Source of the DNA: a virus
Length of the DNA stretch: 22,549 nucleotides
IMG/VR virus record: IMGVR_UViG_3300034418_010904
Location: 1 to 22,549 of that record
Strand: one strand, 5' to 3'
The first letter of the stretch is position 1. Every line of letters starts with the position of its first letter. A program made the translations under genes and the position numbers. The notes under the pieces were generated by a model that did not search any database, was not told the origin of the DNA, and saw only the letters and a program-made list of their open reading frames with translations. Positions 16,811 through 21,178 of the stretch are shown here, piece after piece.

Positions 16811-16896
16811 TGTTATATAGTATATATTTTAGTATATATTTTAGTATGTTTAGTATATTTTTAGTATATTCTTAGTATATTTTTAGTATATTATAG
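16811..16896. repeat. Phased AT-rich direct repeats (TAG/TATATTT units)
   Basis: Eight units of the form TAGTATATTTT, some degenerate, start with TAG at 16818, 16830, 16842, 16851, 16862, 16873, 16884 and 16894. Spacings of 12, 12, 9, 11, 11, 11 and 10 bases put one unit on each turn of the helix. The block is almost pure A/T, so it should be curved and melt easily. It could be an origin unwinding element with iterons, or an array for one DNA-binding protein. Confidence 0.75.
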
Positions 16897-16969
16897 TTTT
16901 GGGTTTCGGGGTGGTCGGTTTGGTGTGTTCGGGGTGACAGATTTGATGCCGTCAGGCAGTTCGGGCGAG

Positions 16970-17023
16970 CCGATTTTCTCAAAATCCCAAGTGTCCACCC
17001 AGAAAATCGGAAAATCCCAAGTG
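16970..17023. repeat. Interleaved inverted and direct repeats upstream of the first plus-strand promoter
   Basis: Inverted arms CCGATTTTCT (16970-16979) and AGAAAATCGG (17001-17010) are perfect over 10 bp with a 21-base spacer. The 13-mer AAAATCCCAAGTG occurs at 16981-16993 and again at 17011-17023, exactly 30 bases on. A related AAAATCTCAA lies at 17065, and another at 22278 upstream of a different promoter. This looks like an operator cluster. Confidence 0.6.
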
Positions 17024-17084
17024 ACGTAAGTGGTTGAAAATACTAGACTTATGACCAAATCGTGAAAATCTCAAAAGTTTTTTC

Positions 17085-17112
17085 TGGACAATGCCGATTC
17101 AGTTTGTAGAAT
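17085..17112 (+). promoter_or_regulatory. Promoter 1 (TGGACA, TAGAAT) with GCCGATT in the spacer
   Basis: TGGACA (17085-17090) and TAGAAT (17107-17112) are 16 bases apart. GCCGATT lies inside the spacer. GAAAATCTCAA ends exactly ten bases before the -35 box, as it also does upstream of the promoter at 22298. The promoter drives the first accessory genes. Confidence 0.7.
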
Positions 17113-17151
17113 GAATGCAGAACGACAACGACAACCACAAGGAACGAAACG

Positions 17152-17409
17152 ATGAACGGTTTTCAGAAAATCGACAATATCATGAACATTGCAAAAGAAG
17201 CATTTAATACTACCGACCGTATCGTGTGTCGTGTTGTGCGAGACGACGATCGTGTGTTTGATAACTTTTTCTTTGAATCATTCAATGCTTCCAAGAAAGA
17301 TAGCACACACACTCTCGTGCTTTATAGTGAAACACAAGGTTTCAAGAGTATCAAACTTTCCCGCATCAAGAGTGTCGAAAAGATTGGACGATTCGCCTAC
17401 CCCGCATAA
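17152..17409 (+). CDS. Accessory small protein, unknown function
   Basis: This 85-residue basic protein begins MNGFQKIDNIMNIAKEAFN and contains RIVCRVVRDDDRVF, a short beta-rich middle (HTLVLYSETQGFKSIKLSRI) and FAYPA at the end. No family recognised. AAGGA lies eight bases before the ATG, and the promoter at 17085-17112 is correctly placed with a short leader. It is the first gene of the plus-strand block, directly next to the control region, the place where many phages keep strongly expressed early takeover genes. The frame is well supported by promoter, ribosome site and length. Confidence 0.7.
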   Translation: MNGFQKIDNIMNIAKEAFNTTDRIVCRVVRDDDRVFDNFFFESFNASKKDSTHTLVLYSETQGFKSIKLSRIKSVEKIGRFAYPA

Positions 17410-17456
17410 CGGGGTTTTGGGGGGTCTATGAGTTTCATATACTAGGAGATTATACT

Positions 17457-17702
17457 ATGCCAATGTCGAATGCACACTTTCTTGCCGTCGCTTGTGATAT
17501 CCACGGGGCTGAGTTAGCAGAAGGTTATACCGGAGATTGTATCGAGATTGCGATTGATGAATCAATGGAAATCTGGGATGGTTGGGATGCTTTGTACAGT
17601 GTGAGAGTATATCGTGTGTCGAATGATGAGGATGGTAACCCTACACATGAGTGTGTGCATGAAGAGTTTGCCGGCAATAACCCGCCAGTTATACTAGACT
17701 AG
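17457..17702 (+). CDS. Accessory small acidic protein, unknown function
   Basis: This 81-residue acidic protein begins MPMSNAHFLAVACDIHGAEL and contains GDCIEIAIDESMEIWDGWDALYSVRVYRV. It is probably a small alpha/beta domain; no family recognised. The leader CTAGGAGATTATACT before its ATG is nearly repeated (CTAGGGGAGTATACT) before the 19-residue hydrophobic peptide gene that follows, so the pair share a translation signal. An alternative ATG two codons later is possible, but spacing favours the first. It is probably co-transcribed from the promoter at 17085, since no promoter is seen in the 47-base gap. Confidence 0.65.
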   Translation: MPMSNAHFLAVACDIHGAELAEGYTGDCIEIAIDESMEIWDGWDALYSVRVYRVSNDEDGNPTHECVHEEFAGNNPPVILD

Positions 17703-17713
17703 GGGAGTATACT

Positions 17714-17773
17714 ATGATCGCTATAGTGTGGATTGTATTTGTTTGGATAGTATTGTTATATACTAACCTATAG
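17714..17773 (+). CDS. Hydrophobic micro-protein, 19 residues, single membrane helix
   Basis: The complete product is MIAIVWIVFVWIVLLYTNL, almost entirely hydrophobic and just long enough for one membrane-spanning helix. AGGGGAG lies six bases before the ATG, and the leader copies that of the preceding gene. It lies 11 bases after that gene and ends in TAG. Phage micro-proteins of this kind can act on the host membrane or on a membrane enzyme, or assist lysis; nothing here says which. It could be a chance frame, but the strong ribosome site, tight spacing and a second similar micro-gene at 18923 argue that it is real. Confidence 0.55.
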   Translation: MIAIVWIVFVWIVLLYTNL

Positions 17774-17817
17774 TATAACTATACTTTTGTTCACCATCAC
17801 CCAAGCAAGGGGGCTAT

Positions 17818-17866
17818 CCCCCCATTGTGGGGGTGGCGGCCGGCCGGCATCCCCCATTAGGGGGGT
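17818..17866 (+). repeat. GC-rich multi-hairpin intergenic repeat, copy R1
   Basis: Layout: C6, ATTGT, G5 (hairpin A); a centre containing the palindrome GGCCGGCC; then C5, ATTA, G6 (hairpin B) and T. No T-run follows, so it is not a typical terminator. It follows the first three-gene unit. A reversed AGCAAAT-N4-TGCCAAA site lies 6-24 bases downstream. Confidence 0.85.
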
Positions 17867-17872
17867 AAGAGT

Positions 17873-17890
17873 TTTGGCATGATATTTGCT
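17873..17890 (-). promoter_or_regulatory. Bipartite site AGCAAAT-N4-TGCCAAA (reverse orientation)
   Basis: Reads TTTGGCA, TGAT, ATTTGCT on the plus strand, the reverse complement of the sites at 19848 and 20463. It lies between repeat R1 and promoter 2. Possible protein-binding or recombination site. Confidence 0.55.
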
Positions 17891-17925
17891 ACTCAGAAAA
17901 AATCCAAAAAACATTTGTACACCTG

Positions 17926-17954
17926 TTGACAGGCTCAAGAAAATCTGCTCCAAT
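17926..17954 (+). promoter_or_regulatory. Promoter 2 (TTGACA, TCCAAT)
   Basis: TTGACA (17926-17931) is followed after 17 bases by TCCAAT (17949-17954), a weak -10. The upstream ACATTTGTACA box is shared with promoter 3, 228 bases on. It lacks the clear GCCGATA box seen in most of the other promoters. It drives the first CPCC mini-protein. Confidence 0.55.
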
Positions 17955-17996
17955 GTCGATATGACAAGTAGGAAACAGTTCTTGAAAGGAAATGAA

Positions 17997-18134
17997 ATGC
18001 AAAACGAAATCAACGAAATCCTGGCCTTCTCCGAGTGCTGCCTGGAACAAATGGTTGGCGAGCAACTCGACCACGAAATCTGCCCATGCTGTGGCGAACA
18101 CTGCCAGGTAACGTATGAGGATTGGAGTTGTTGA
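17997..18134 (+). CDS. CPCC mini-protein A, putative zinc-binding
   Basis: This 45-residue acidic protein has Cys pairs arranged as SECC, 13 residues, CPCC, GE, HCQV. The same spacing CC-x13-CPCC-x2-HC occurs in the product at 18738, so the two are paralogues. Four or more of these Cys/His residues could hold one or two zinc ions in a tiny ribbon. I chose the ATG at 17997 because AAAGGA lies six bases before it and the promoter is just upstream; an upstream extension would run through the promoter. The CPCC proteins I know of have a different spacing. The role is unknown; zinc ribbons often contact nucleic acid or RNA polymerase. Confidence 0.7.
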   Translation: MQNEINEILAFSECCLEQMVGEQLDHEICPCCGEHCQVTYEDWSC

Positions 18135-18151
18135 AAAACATTTGTACAGTG

Positions 18152-18180
18152 TTGACAGCCCGAAACCAGTTTAGTAGAAT
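18152..18180 (+). promoter_or_regulatory. Promoter 3 (TTGACA, 17, TAGAAT)
   Basis: Perfect TTGACA (18152-18157) and TAGAAT (18175-18180) at 17-base spacing. The spacer begins GCCCGAAACCAG, a diverged form of the GCCGATAACAG seen in promoter 10. ACATTTGTACA lies just upstream, as in promoter 2. Confidence 0.75.
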
Positions 18181-18210
18181 CAGAGCATCATCAACCCAAG
18201 GAACCTAACC

Positions 18211-18507
18211 ATGACTGACGACTTTCTGACCGTTGACCAGTTCAAAGCCGCCATCGCAGAACTGAACAGAGAACCCCTCTCAGAGGGGGAAGAGTTCTTC
18301 GACGCCCTTGAGGATTTTCGTGGGCCTGAGATTGAACTAGACTATACGCCTGAACAGGATGCCGCCTATGACGAGTGGTTGGCAAAGCGTAAAGCGAAGC
18401 GAGCCAAGAAGCGAGCTGCTGACCATGAGGCTGAGACGAGAGCGAAGACGCTGGCGTTCTATATGAACGAAGACAACATACTGAACGAACGTTCACTGTG
18501 GGACTGA
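18211..18507 (+). CDS. Small charged helical protein, unknown function
   Basis: This is a 98-residue protein. The first half is acidic (TDDFLTVDQFKAAIAELNRE, then EGEEFFDALEDFRGPE). It is followed by DYTPEQDAAYDEWLAKRK and a strongly basic helix (KAKRAKKRAADHEAETRAK), then an ending ILNERSLWD. The basic helix could bind nucleic acid or a partner. No family recognised. AAGGAAC precedes the ATG by six bases. The gene has its own promoter and is followed by repeat R2. Its GC content is visibly higher than that of the genes at 20-21.5 kb, a sign of separate origins within the block. Confidence 0.72.
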   Translation: MTDDFLTVDQFKAAIAELNREPLSEGEEFFDALEDFRGPEIELDYTPEQDAAYDEWLAKRKAKRAKKRAADHEAETRAKTLAFYMNEDNILNERSLWD

Positions 18508-18533
18508 ACGTCTGTACACTGAACACCCGTACA

Positions 18534-18582
18534 CCCCCCATTGTGGGGGTGCGGGCCGGCCGGCATCCCCCATTAGGGGGGT
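18534..18582 (+). repeat. GC-rich multi-hairpin intergenic repeat, copy R2
   Basis: Same layout as R1: C6-ATTGT-G5, a centre with GGCCGGCC, C5-ATTA-G6, T. It is preceded by TGAACACCCGTAC starting at a stop-proximal position, which also precedes R4, so the conserved unit can extend leftwards. Confidence 0.85.
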
Positions 18583-18592
18583 ATGCTGCCAG

Positions 18593-18633
18593 AGCAAATG
18601 GTGTGCCAAACTATTTTTGGCATAGGATTTGCT
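18593..18633. promoter_or_regulatory. Paired inverted bipartite sites
   Basis: AGCAAAT, 4 bases, TGCCAAA (18593-18610) faces TTTGGCA, 4 bases, ATTTGCT (18616-18633) across a 5-base centre. Arms are perfect over both 7-base blocks, while the 4-base parts do not match each other. Single copies occur near R1, R4 and R5. The dyad resembles a protein-binding or recombination site more than an RNA hairpin. Confidence 0.65.
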
Positions 18634-18668
18634 ACAAAAAAAATTCCAAAAAAAACTTGGCCGAGGGG

Positions 18669-18697
18669 TTGACGCTTACCGATATCTATTGTAGACT
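18669..18697 (+). promoter_or_regulatory. Promoter 4 (TTGACG, 17, TAGACT) with ACCGATA
   Basis: TTGACG (18669-18674) and TAGACT (18692-18697) at 17-base spacing with ACCGATA inside the spacer. It starts the three-gene unit 18738-19211. Confidence 0.65.
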
Positions 18698-18737
18698 TGG
18701 GGGCATGATAACCAACCTTACCAACGGAGACTCACTC

Positions 18738-18911
18738 ATGAGCATCGCCTTTGAAACCGTCCAGATCGAGGAAACCTTTGCCGAAGTTCAGGTCGCCACT
18801 AGCGGCTGCTGCAACGTGTTCCTCGATGACACCGAGGTAGAATACGAAGTCTGCCCATGCTGTAAGGATCACTGTGAGGTGATCATCGACTACATGCCCG
18901 TTCAACTGTGA
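18738..18911 (+). CDS. CPCC mini-protein B, putative zinc-binding
   Basis: This is a 57-residue acidic protein: MSIAFETVQIEETFAEVQV, then SGCC, 13 residues, CPCC, KD, HCEV, and an ending of Asp/Tyr/Met/Pro. Cys spacing is identical to the protein at 17997, with [HY]E[IV]CPCC..HC.V shared. The rest has diverged strongly, so the Cys frame is what is kept. GGAG lies nine bases before this ATG. The ATG at 18705 would be at the expected transcription start and have no ribosome site, so I reject it. It is the first gene of a unit with a membrane micro-protein and a small basic protein. Confidence 0.72.
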   Translation: MSIAFETVQIEETFAEVQVATSGCCNVFLDDTEVEYEVCPCCKDHCEVIIDYMPVQL

Positions 18912-18922
18912 GGAGTGAACAA

Positions 18923-19012
18923 ATGTCACCACTATACTGGATCATCCTGCTCTGCAGTTCCCCCCTACTTCTGGTAGCCTACCTATATCTAATCTATCCC
19001 GAATCGGAGTAA
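18923..19012 (+). CDS. Hydrophobic micro-protein, 29 residues, single membrane helix
   Basis: The product starts MSPLYWIILLCSSPLLLVAY and ends IYPESE. One hydrophobic helix of about 22 residues spans most of it, with an acidic tail. AGGAG lies seven bases before the ATG, and the gene sits 11 bases after the CPCC protein and 4 bases before the next ATG, so it is fully embedded in an operon. The leader (GGAG then seven bases ending ACAA) is nearly the same as that of the next gene. Probably an inner-membrane peptide; target and purpose unknown. It parallels the 19-residue peptide at 17714. Confidence 0.65.
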   Translation: MSPLYWIILLCSSPLLLVAYLYLIYPESE

Positions 19013-19016
19013 ACAA

Positions 19017-19211
19017 ATGTTCAGTATCGAAAACAATGGCCCATACTTCCAGGCTGTGCTCGAAACCATGAGCGATGAGGAGATCACCGCTCGCATGCAC
19101 GGTGCAAGCCGTAGGCTATCTGATCAAACGATCAGTACTGCACACCGTACACTACTGCGGTGCGTTATCACCGAAGGCGCAACCGAGTTGCGAAAGAGGT
19201 GGTTCAACTAG
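19017..19211 (+). CDS. Small basic helical protein, unknown function
   Basis: This 64-residue protein begins MFSIENNGPYFQAVLETMSD and continues with EEITARMHGASRRLSDQTIS and a helix ending ATELRKRWFN. It is probably all helical and slightly basic. No family recognised. GGAG lies seven bases before the ATG. It closes the unit from promoter 4 and is followed by repeat R3. TGTACA occurs twice right after the stop, recalling the TGTACA boxes of promoters 2 and 3. Confidence 0.68.
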   Translation: MFSIENNGPYFQAVLETMSDEEITARMHGASRRLSDQTISTAHRTLLRCVITEGATELRKRWFN

Positions 19212-19268
19212 TGTACATCTGTACATCCTAAACCACCCGCCTATGAGGCCCACGCACAAGGGGAAACA

Positions 19269-19317
19269 CCCCCCATTGTGGGGGTGCGGGCCGGCCGCCA
19301 TCCCCCATTAGGGGGGT
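19269..19317 (+). repeat. GC-rich multi-hairpin intergenic repeat, copy R3
   Basis: C6-ATTGT-G5, a centre with GGCCGGCC, C5-ATTA-G6, T. The final T is also the first base of a TTGACA box, so the repeat abuts the promoter with no spacer, as in R6. Confidence 0.85.
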
Positions 19318-19345
19318 TGACAAAAATCTTTTCTTTTTCTAAAGA
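19317..19345 (+). promoter_or_regulatory. Promoter 5 (TTGACA, 17, TAAAGA), with a second GCCGATA/TATAGG element downstream
   Basis: TTGACA (19317-19322) fused to R3, a T-rich spacer, then TAAAGA (19340-19345). About 15 bases on, GCCGATA (19361-19367) is followed after five bases by TATAGG (19373-19378) without a TTGACA at the normal distance. Either element could direct the gene at 19408. The first half closely matches promoter 8 (TTGACAARAATCTTTT). Confidence 0.5.
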
Positions 19346-19407
19346 GTGGTGCAGGATTGAGCCGATACTATCTATAGGAAAGATTGGTACTTGTCAAGGG
19401 GATACAA

Positions 19408-19578
19408 ATGTTCACTGCTTTTTTCATGGTGTTTGGGTTTGGGTTTGGGTTTGAGGGGATTGAGGGTAATAGGGTCTATCTTGGGGTCTATACTCCTACT
19501 CATGAATATGGGTATGTTGTGGAAGATGGGGAAATCTGGCTTGATGTGGTCATGGAAAAAAATGAAAAAAATATTTGA
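19408..19578 (+). CDS. Small protein with hydrophobic Phe/Gly N-terminus
   Basis: This 56-residue protein starts MFTAFFMVFGFGFGFEGIEG, followed by a Tyr-rich, acidic beta-like part (VYLGVYTPTHEYGYVVEDGE) and a charged tail. The N-terminus may insert in or lie on the membrane. AAGGGG lies six bases before the ATG at 19408; the frame is open further upstream but has no ATG there. The FGFGFGF codons create a (GGGTTT)3 repeat that could fold as a G-quadruplex near the start codon. No family recognised. Confidence 0.6.
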   Translation: MFTAFFMVFGFGFGFEGIEGNRVYLGVYTPTHEYGYVVEDGEIWLDVVMEKNEKNI

Positions 19579-19585
19579 GAAGGGG

Positions 19586-19613
19586 TTGACGGGTTGCCGA
19601 TACTCTGTATAAT
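19586..19613 (+). promoter_or_regulatory. Promoter 6 (TTGACG, 16, TATAAT) with GCCGATA
   Basis: TTGACG (19586-19591), 16-base spacer containing GCCGATA, then a perfect TATAAT (19608-19613). It begins eight bases after the previous stop and drives the hyperacidic protein. Confidence 0.8.
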
Positions 19614-19638
19614 AGGAGCATCACAAGGAGAAAACGAA

Positions 19639-19782
19639 ATGTTCGACGAAGACGAAATGCTCGACGGTGAATGGGTGGATGGCTGCGATTATGAAGATGA
19701 CGGTCAGCCCGACGAGTACACCGAGTGGCAAGACCTGTACGGTGGCGACGATTGGGATCATGGGCAGTATGACGAATACTGA
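19639..19782 (+). CDS. Hyperacidic mini-protein, DNA-mimic candidate
   Basis: This 47-residue protein has 20 Asp/Glu and no Lys or Arg (starts MFDEDEMLDGEWVDGCDYED), with Tyr/Trp spread along its length. AAGGAG lies eight bases before the ATG, and promoter 6 has a perfect TATAAT, so high expression is likely. Small, highly acidic early phage proteins such as T7 Ocr mimic DNA and block restriction enzymes or other DNA-binding host proteins. This protein is shorter than known examples and shares no recognisable sequence with them, so the role is inferred from charge only. Repeat R4 follows the stop within about ten bases. Confidence 0.68.
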   Translation: MFDEDEMLDGEWVDGCDYEDDGQPDEYTEWQDLYGGDDWDHGQYDEY

Positions 19783-19791
19783 ACACCCGTA

Positions 19792-19841
19792 CCCCCTCCT
19801 TTGGGGGGTGCGGGCCCGCCGGCATCCCCCATTCGGGGGGT
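19792..19841 (+). repeat. GC-rich multi-hairpin intergenic repeat, copy R4
   Basis: C5-TCCTTT-G6, a centre GGGCCCGCCGGC, C5-ATTC-G6, T. Stems match R1-R3 but both loops differ, and the GGCCGGCC palindrome is altered, which suggests selection on base pairing. Confidence 0.82.
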
Positions 19842-19847
19842 ATGCCC

Positions 19848-19865
19848 AGCAAATGCCGTGCCAAA
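19848..19865 (+). promoter_or_regulatory. Bipartite site AGCAAAT-GCCG-TGCCAAA
   Basis: Forward copy of the bipartite site, six bases after R4 and followed by an A/T-rich stretch with CTGGATTTT that also follows the site at 20463. Confidence 0.6.
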
Positions 19866-19893
19866 TAAAATTTTATTTTTTCTGGATTTTCTC

Positions 19894-19921
19894 TTGACAC
19901 CGTGCCGATACTAGGTATAAT
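19894..19921 (+). promoter_or_regulatory. Promoter 7 (TTGACA, 16, TATAAT) with GCCGATA
   Basis: Perfect TTGACA (19894-19899) and perfect TATAAT (19916-19921), spacer 16 with GCCGATA five bases before the -10. A small TAACG/CGTTA hairpin (19929-19946) lies at the expected transcript start. It is among the strongest promoters in the window by consensus. Confidence 0.85.
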
Positions 19922-19972
19922 GAGAGCATAACGATTGGAAACGTTAACTAACCCCTCTTTGGAGAATCTATT

Positions 19973-20326
19973 ATGTGCTACGATTGCAGTCCTGAAAACT
20001 TGGTTGGTAAGATTGTGCAGGGAACTGGTAGGTATGACTTCAAAGGTATTCCTAATAGTGAAAATAGTTTCTATGTGGTTGAAGGTGTGACCTTTAGGAA
20101 CCATGGTAAGACTTATAACTTTACTTTGCGTTCTCTGATTGGTGGATATGAGTGTTCTATTTCCCGTATTCGTCGTGGAACCTTTTATAATCATTTCCAG
20201 CATACTACTGAAGTACCGGAAAAGATTTATGATAGAATCAAACGAGATATTGAATATTATCAAGAAAAGGTTACTAGTGCCCGTAAGATTCTAAAGCGGC
20301 TGAAGAAGCCCAAGGTAACTTCCTGA
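19973..20326 (+). CDS. Small basic protein, unknown function
   Basis: This is a 117-residue protein: MCYDCSPENLVGKIVQGTGR at the start, a beta-rich middle (NSFYVVEGVTFRN, then KTYNFTLRSLIGGYECSISRI), and a basic helical tail (about 85-117, EYYQEKVTSARKILKRLKKPK). The first 75 residues could form an SH3-like or OB-like barrel, and the tail could bind nucleic acid. No family recognised. TTGGAG lies eight bases before the ATG. A single-gene unit with its own consensus promoter, followed by two small hairpins and repeat R5. Its DNA is T/G-rich on the coding strand, unlike the C-richer genes at 18-19.2 kb. Confidence 0.72.
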   Translation: MCYDCSPENLVGKIVQGTGRYDFKGIPNSENSFYVVEGVTFRNHGKTYNFTLRSLIGGYECSISRIRRGTFYNHFQHTTEVPEKIYDRIKRDIEYYQEKVTSARKILKRLKKPKVTS

Positions 20327-20350
20327 GGGGTTGGGAAGGTCGGAGGCGAG

Positions 20351-20381
20351 GGTGGGCTTGTCCCACCTAAGCCTTCGGCTT
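20351..20381 (+). terminator. Tandem small hairpins, possible weak terminator
   Basis: GGTGGG-CTTGT-CCCACC (20351-20367) is followed at once by AAGCC-TTC-GGCTT (20369-20381). No T-run follows. They lie about 25 bases after the previous stop, so they may end that transcript or protect its 3' end. Confidence 0.35.
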
Positions 20382-20409
20382 GATTGCTCGTGTTGATAGC
20401 CAGCGAGAT

Positions 20410-20459
20410 CCCCCGCTGTTGGGGGGTCTGGACCGGCCCGGATCCCCCATCGGAGGGGT
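20410..20459 (+). repeat. GC-rich multi-hairpin intergenic repeat, copy R5
   Basis: The most diverged copy: C5-GCTGTT-G6, a centre GGACCGGCCCGG, C5-ATCGGAGGGG, T. Hairpin A is intact, while hairpin B has changed bases (CCCC.ATCGGAGGGG). Confidence 0.78.
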
Positions 20460-20462
20460 AAT

Positions 20463-20480
20463 AGCAAATCCCATGCCAAA
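20463..20480 (+). promoter_or_regulatory. Bipartite site AGCAAAT-CCCA-TGCCAAA
   Basis: Forward copy, four bases after R5, followed by TAAAAATAAA and TTTTCTGGATTTT as at 19848. Confidence 0.6.
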
Positions 20481-20511
20481 TAAAAATAAAAGATTTTCTG
20501 GATTTTGGGTG

Positions 20512-20539
20512 TTGACATGGACGATAAAGAGTGTAGAAT
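20512..20539 (+). promoter_or_regulatory. Promoter 9 (TTGACA, 16, TAGAAT) with GACGATA
   Basis: TTGACA (20512-20517), spacer with GACGATA, TAGAAT (20534-20539). It starts the three-gene unit 20565-21571. Confidence 0.78.
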
Positions 20540-20564
20540 CAGAGCATCAAGAGGAGAAACAATC

Positions 20565-20834
20565 ATGCGAACGCTTAAAGTTGGTGTTGATAATATTAAA
20601 ACCCATAATAAGTATGTTAGGGTTATTGAGTTTGATAATGGTTATCAAGCCAGTATTGTATCTCACCAGTATTCATATGGTGGGGAGAATGGTCTGTTTG
20701 AGATTGCTATTCTTGACCGGGAAGGAGAGTTTGTGTATGATACTTGGATCACGCCCGATGTGATTGGGCATCTTGACTTTGCTGGTGTTGCTGCTACACT
20801 TAAGGATATTGAGGAACTTCCCCCAAGGAACTAG
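20565..20834 (+). CDS. Small protein with 'SYGGENGLFEIA' motif, unknown function
   Basis: This is an 89-residue, probably alpha/beta protein with VRVIEFDNGYQASIVSHQ, SYGGENGLFEIAILDREGEF and VIGHLDFAGVAATLKDIEEL. The combination 'YGG..GLFE.A....G...YD...T.DVIG.LDF..V...L..I..LP' reminds me of short conserved phage proteins without known function. The start at 20565 has GAGGAG eight bases upstream; an upstream in-frame ATG would overlap the promoter. Five bases separate its stop from the next ATG. The function cannot be deduced. Confidence 0.72.
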   Translation: MRTLKVGVDNIKTHNKYVRVIEFDNGYQASIVSHQYSYGGENGLFEIAILDREGEFVYDTWITPDVIGHLDFAGVAATLKDIEELPPRN

Positions 20835-20838
20835 AACT

Positions 20839-21177
20839 ATGCAGACTTACAATGGTTACGCTAACTATGAAACTTGGTTGGTTTCAGTGTGGATTGATAA
20901 TGATCAGGGTAATATTGACCATTGGATTGATGTTGCACGGCATCATTATAGTATCTCGGAAGATAGAAAGTATTTCACTAAGAAAGAAGAGGCTATTATA
21001 TCATTCTCTGAGGATATGAAAGAATGGTATGGTGATCGTGTGCCAGATAGTGATGATATTGGTGGATTGTGGACAGATATGATTAATGCCGCACTAGGTA
21101 GTGTTGATTGGCATGAGTTGGCTGGAAAGTATATGGAACAGTATTTAGAGAGTGTTACAGAAAAGGAGCGTGTCTAG
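20839..21177 (+). CDS. Conserved 'NGYANYETWLVSVWIDND' phage protein (DUF7249-like)
   Basis: This 112-residue protein starts MQTYNGYANYETWLVSVWID, an N-terminus I recognise from a widespread conserved phage family ('YNG..N.ETW.V.LWI.ND'), which I believe corresponds to DUF7249. The end is also typical (LWTDMINAALGSVDWHELAGKY). It is all helical, with several Trp/Tyr. Function unknown in the family. AAGGA lies about nine bases before the ATG. It lies in one operon with the genes on either side; the next start is two bases after its stop. Family name is from memory. Confidence 0.8.
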   Translation: MQTYNGYANYETWLVSVWIDNDQGNIDHWIDVARHHYSISEDRKYFTKKEEAIISFSEDMKEWYGDRVPDSDDIGGLWTDMINAALGSVDWHELAGKYMEQYLESVTEKERV

Positions 21178-21178
21178 T

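Larger units (their letters stand above)
16663..17084. other. Non-coding divergent control region
   Basis: No convincing gene on either strand. From left to right it contains an 8-bp inverted repeat (ATTTTATA 16750-16757, TATAAAAT 16777-16784), an AT-rich repeat array (16811-16896), a G/T-rich stretch, a 10-bp inverted repeat CCGATTTTCT/AGAAAATCGG (16970-16979 and 17001-17010), and three copies of AAAATCYCAA (16981, 17011, 17065). Transcription diverges from both edges. AT-rich iterons next to dyads and divergent promoters are typical of replication origins or early-gene control regions; which of these applies here is inference. Confidence 0.6.

Noticed and set aside
17886-17996. Upstream extension of the CPCC protein A frame
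   Set aside because: The extension runs over the -35 and -10 boxes and would not be transcribed; AAAGGA sits before the ATG at 17997.
19550-20263. 237-residue minus-strand frame
   Set aside because: It crosses repeat R4, two promoters and a well-supported gene, and its sequence includes translated repeat. It has no start signals.
20380-20763. 127-residue plus-strand frame across repeat R5
   Set aside because: It overlaps the repeat, promoter and the better-supported gene at 20565 in another frame.
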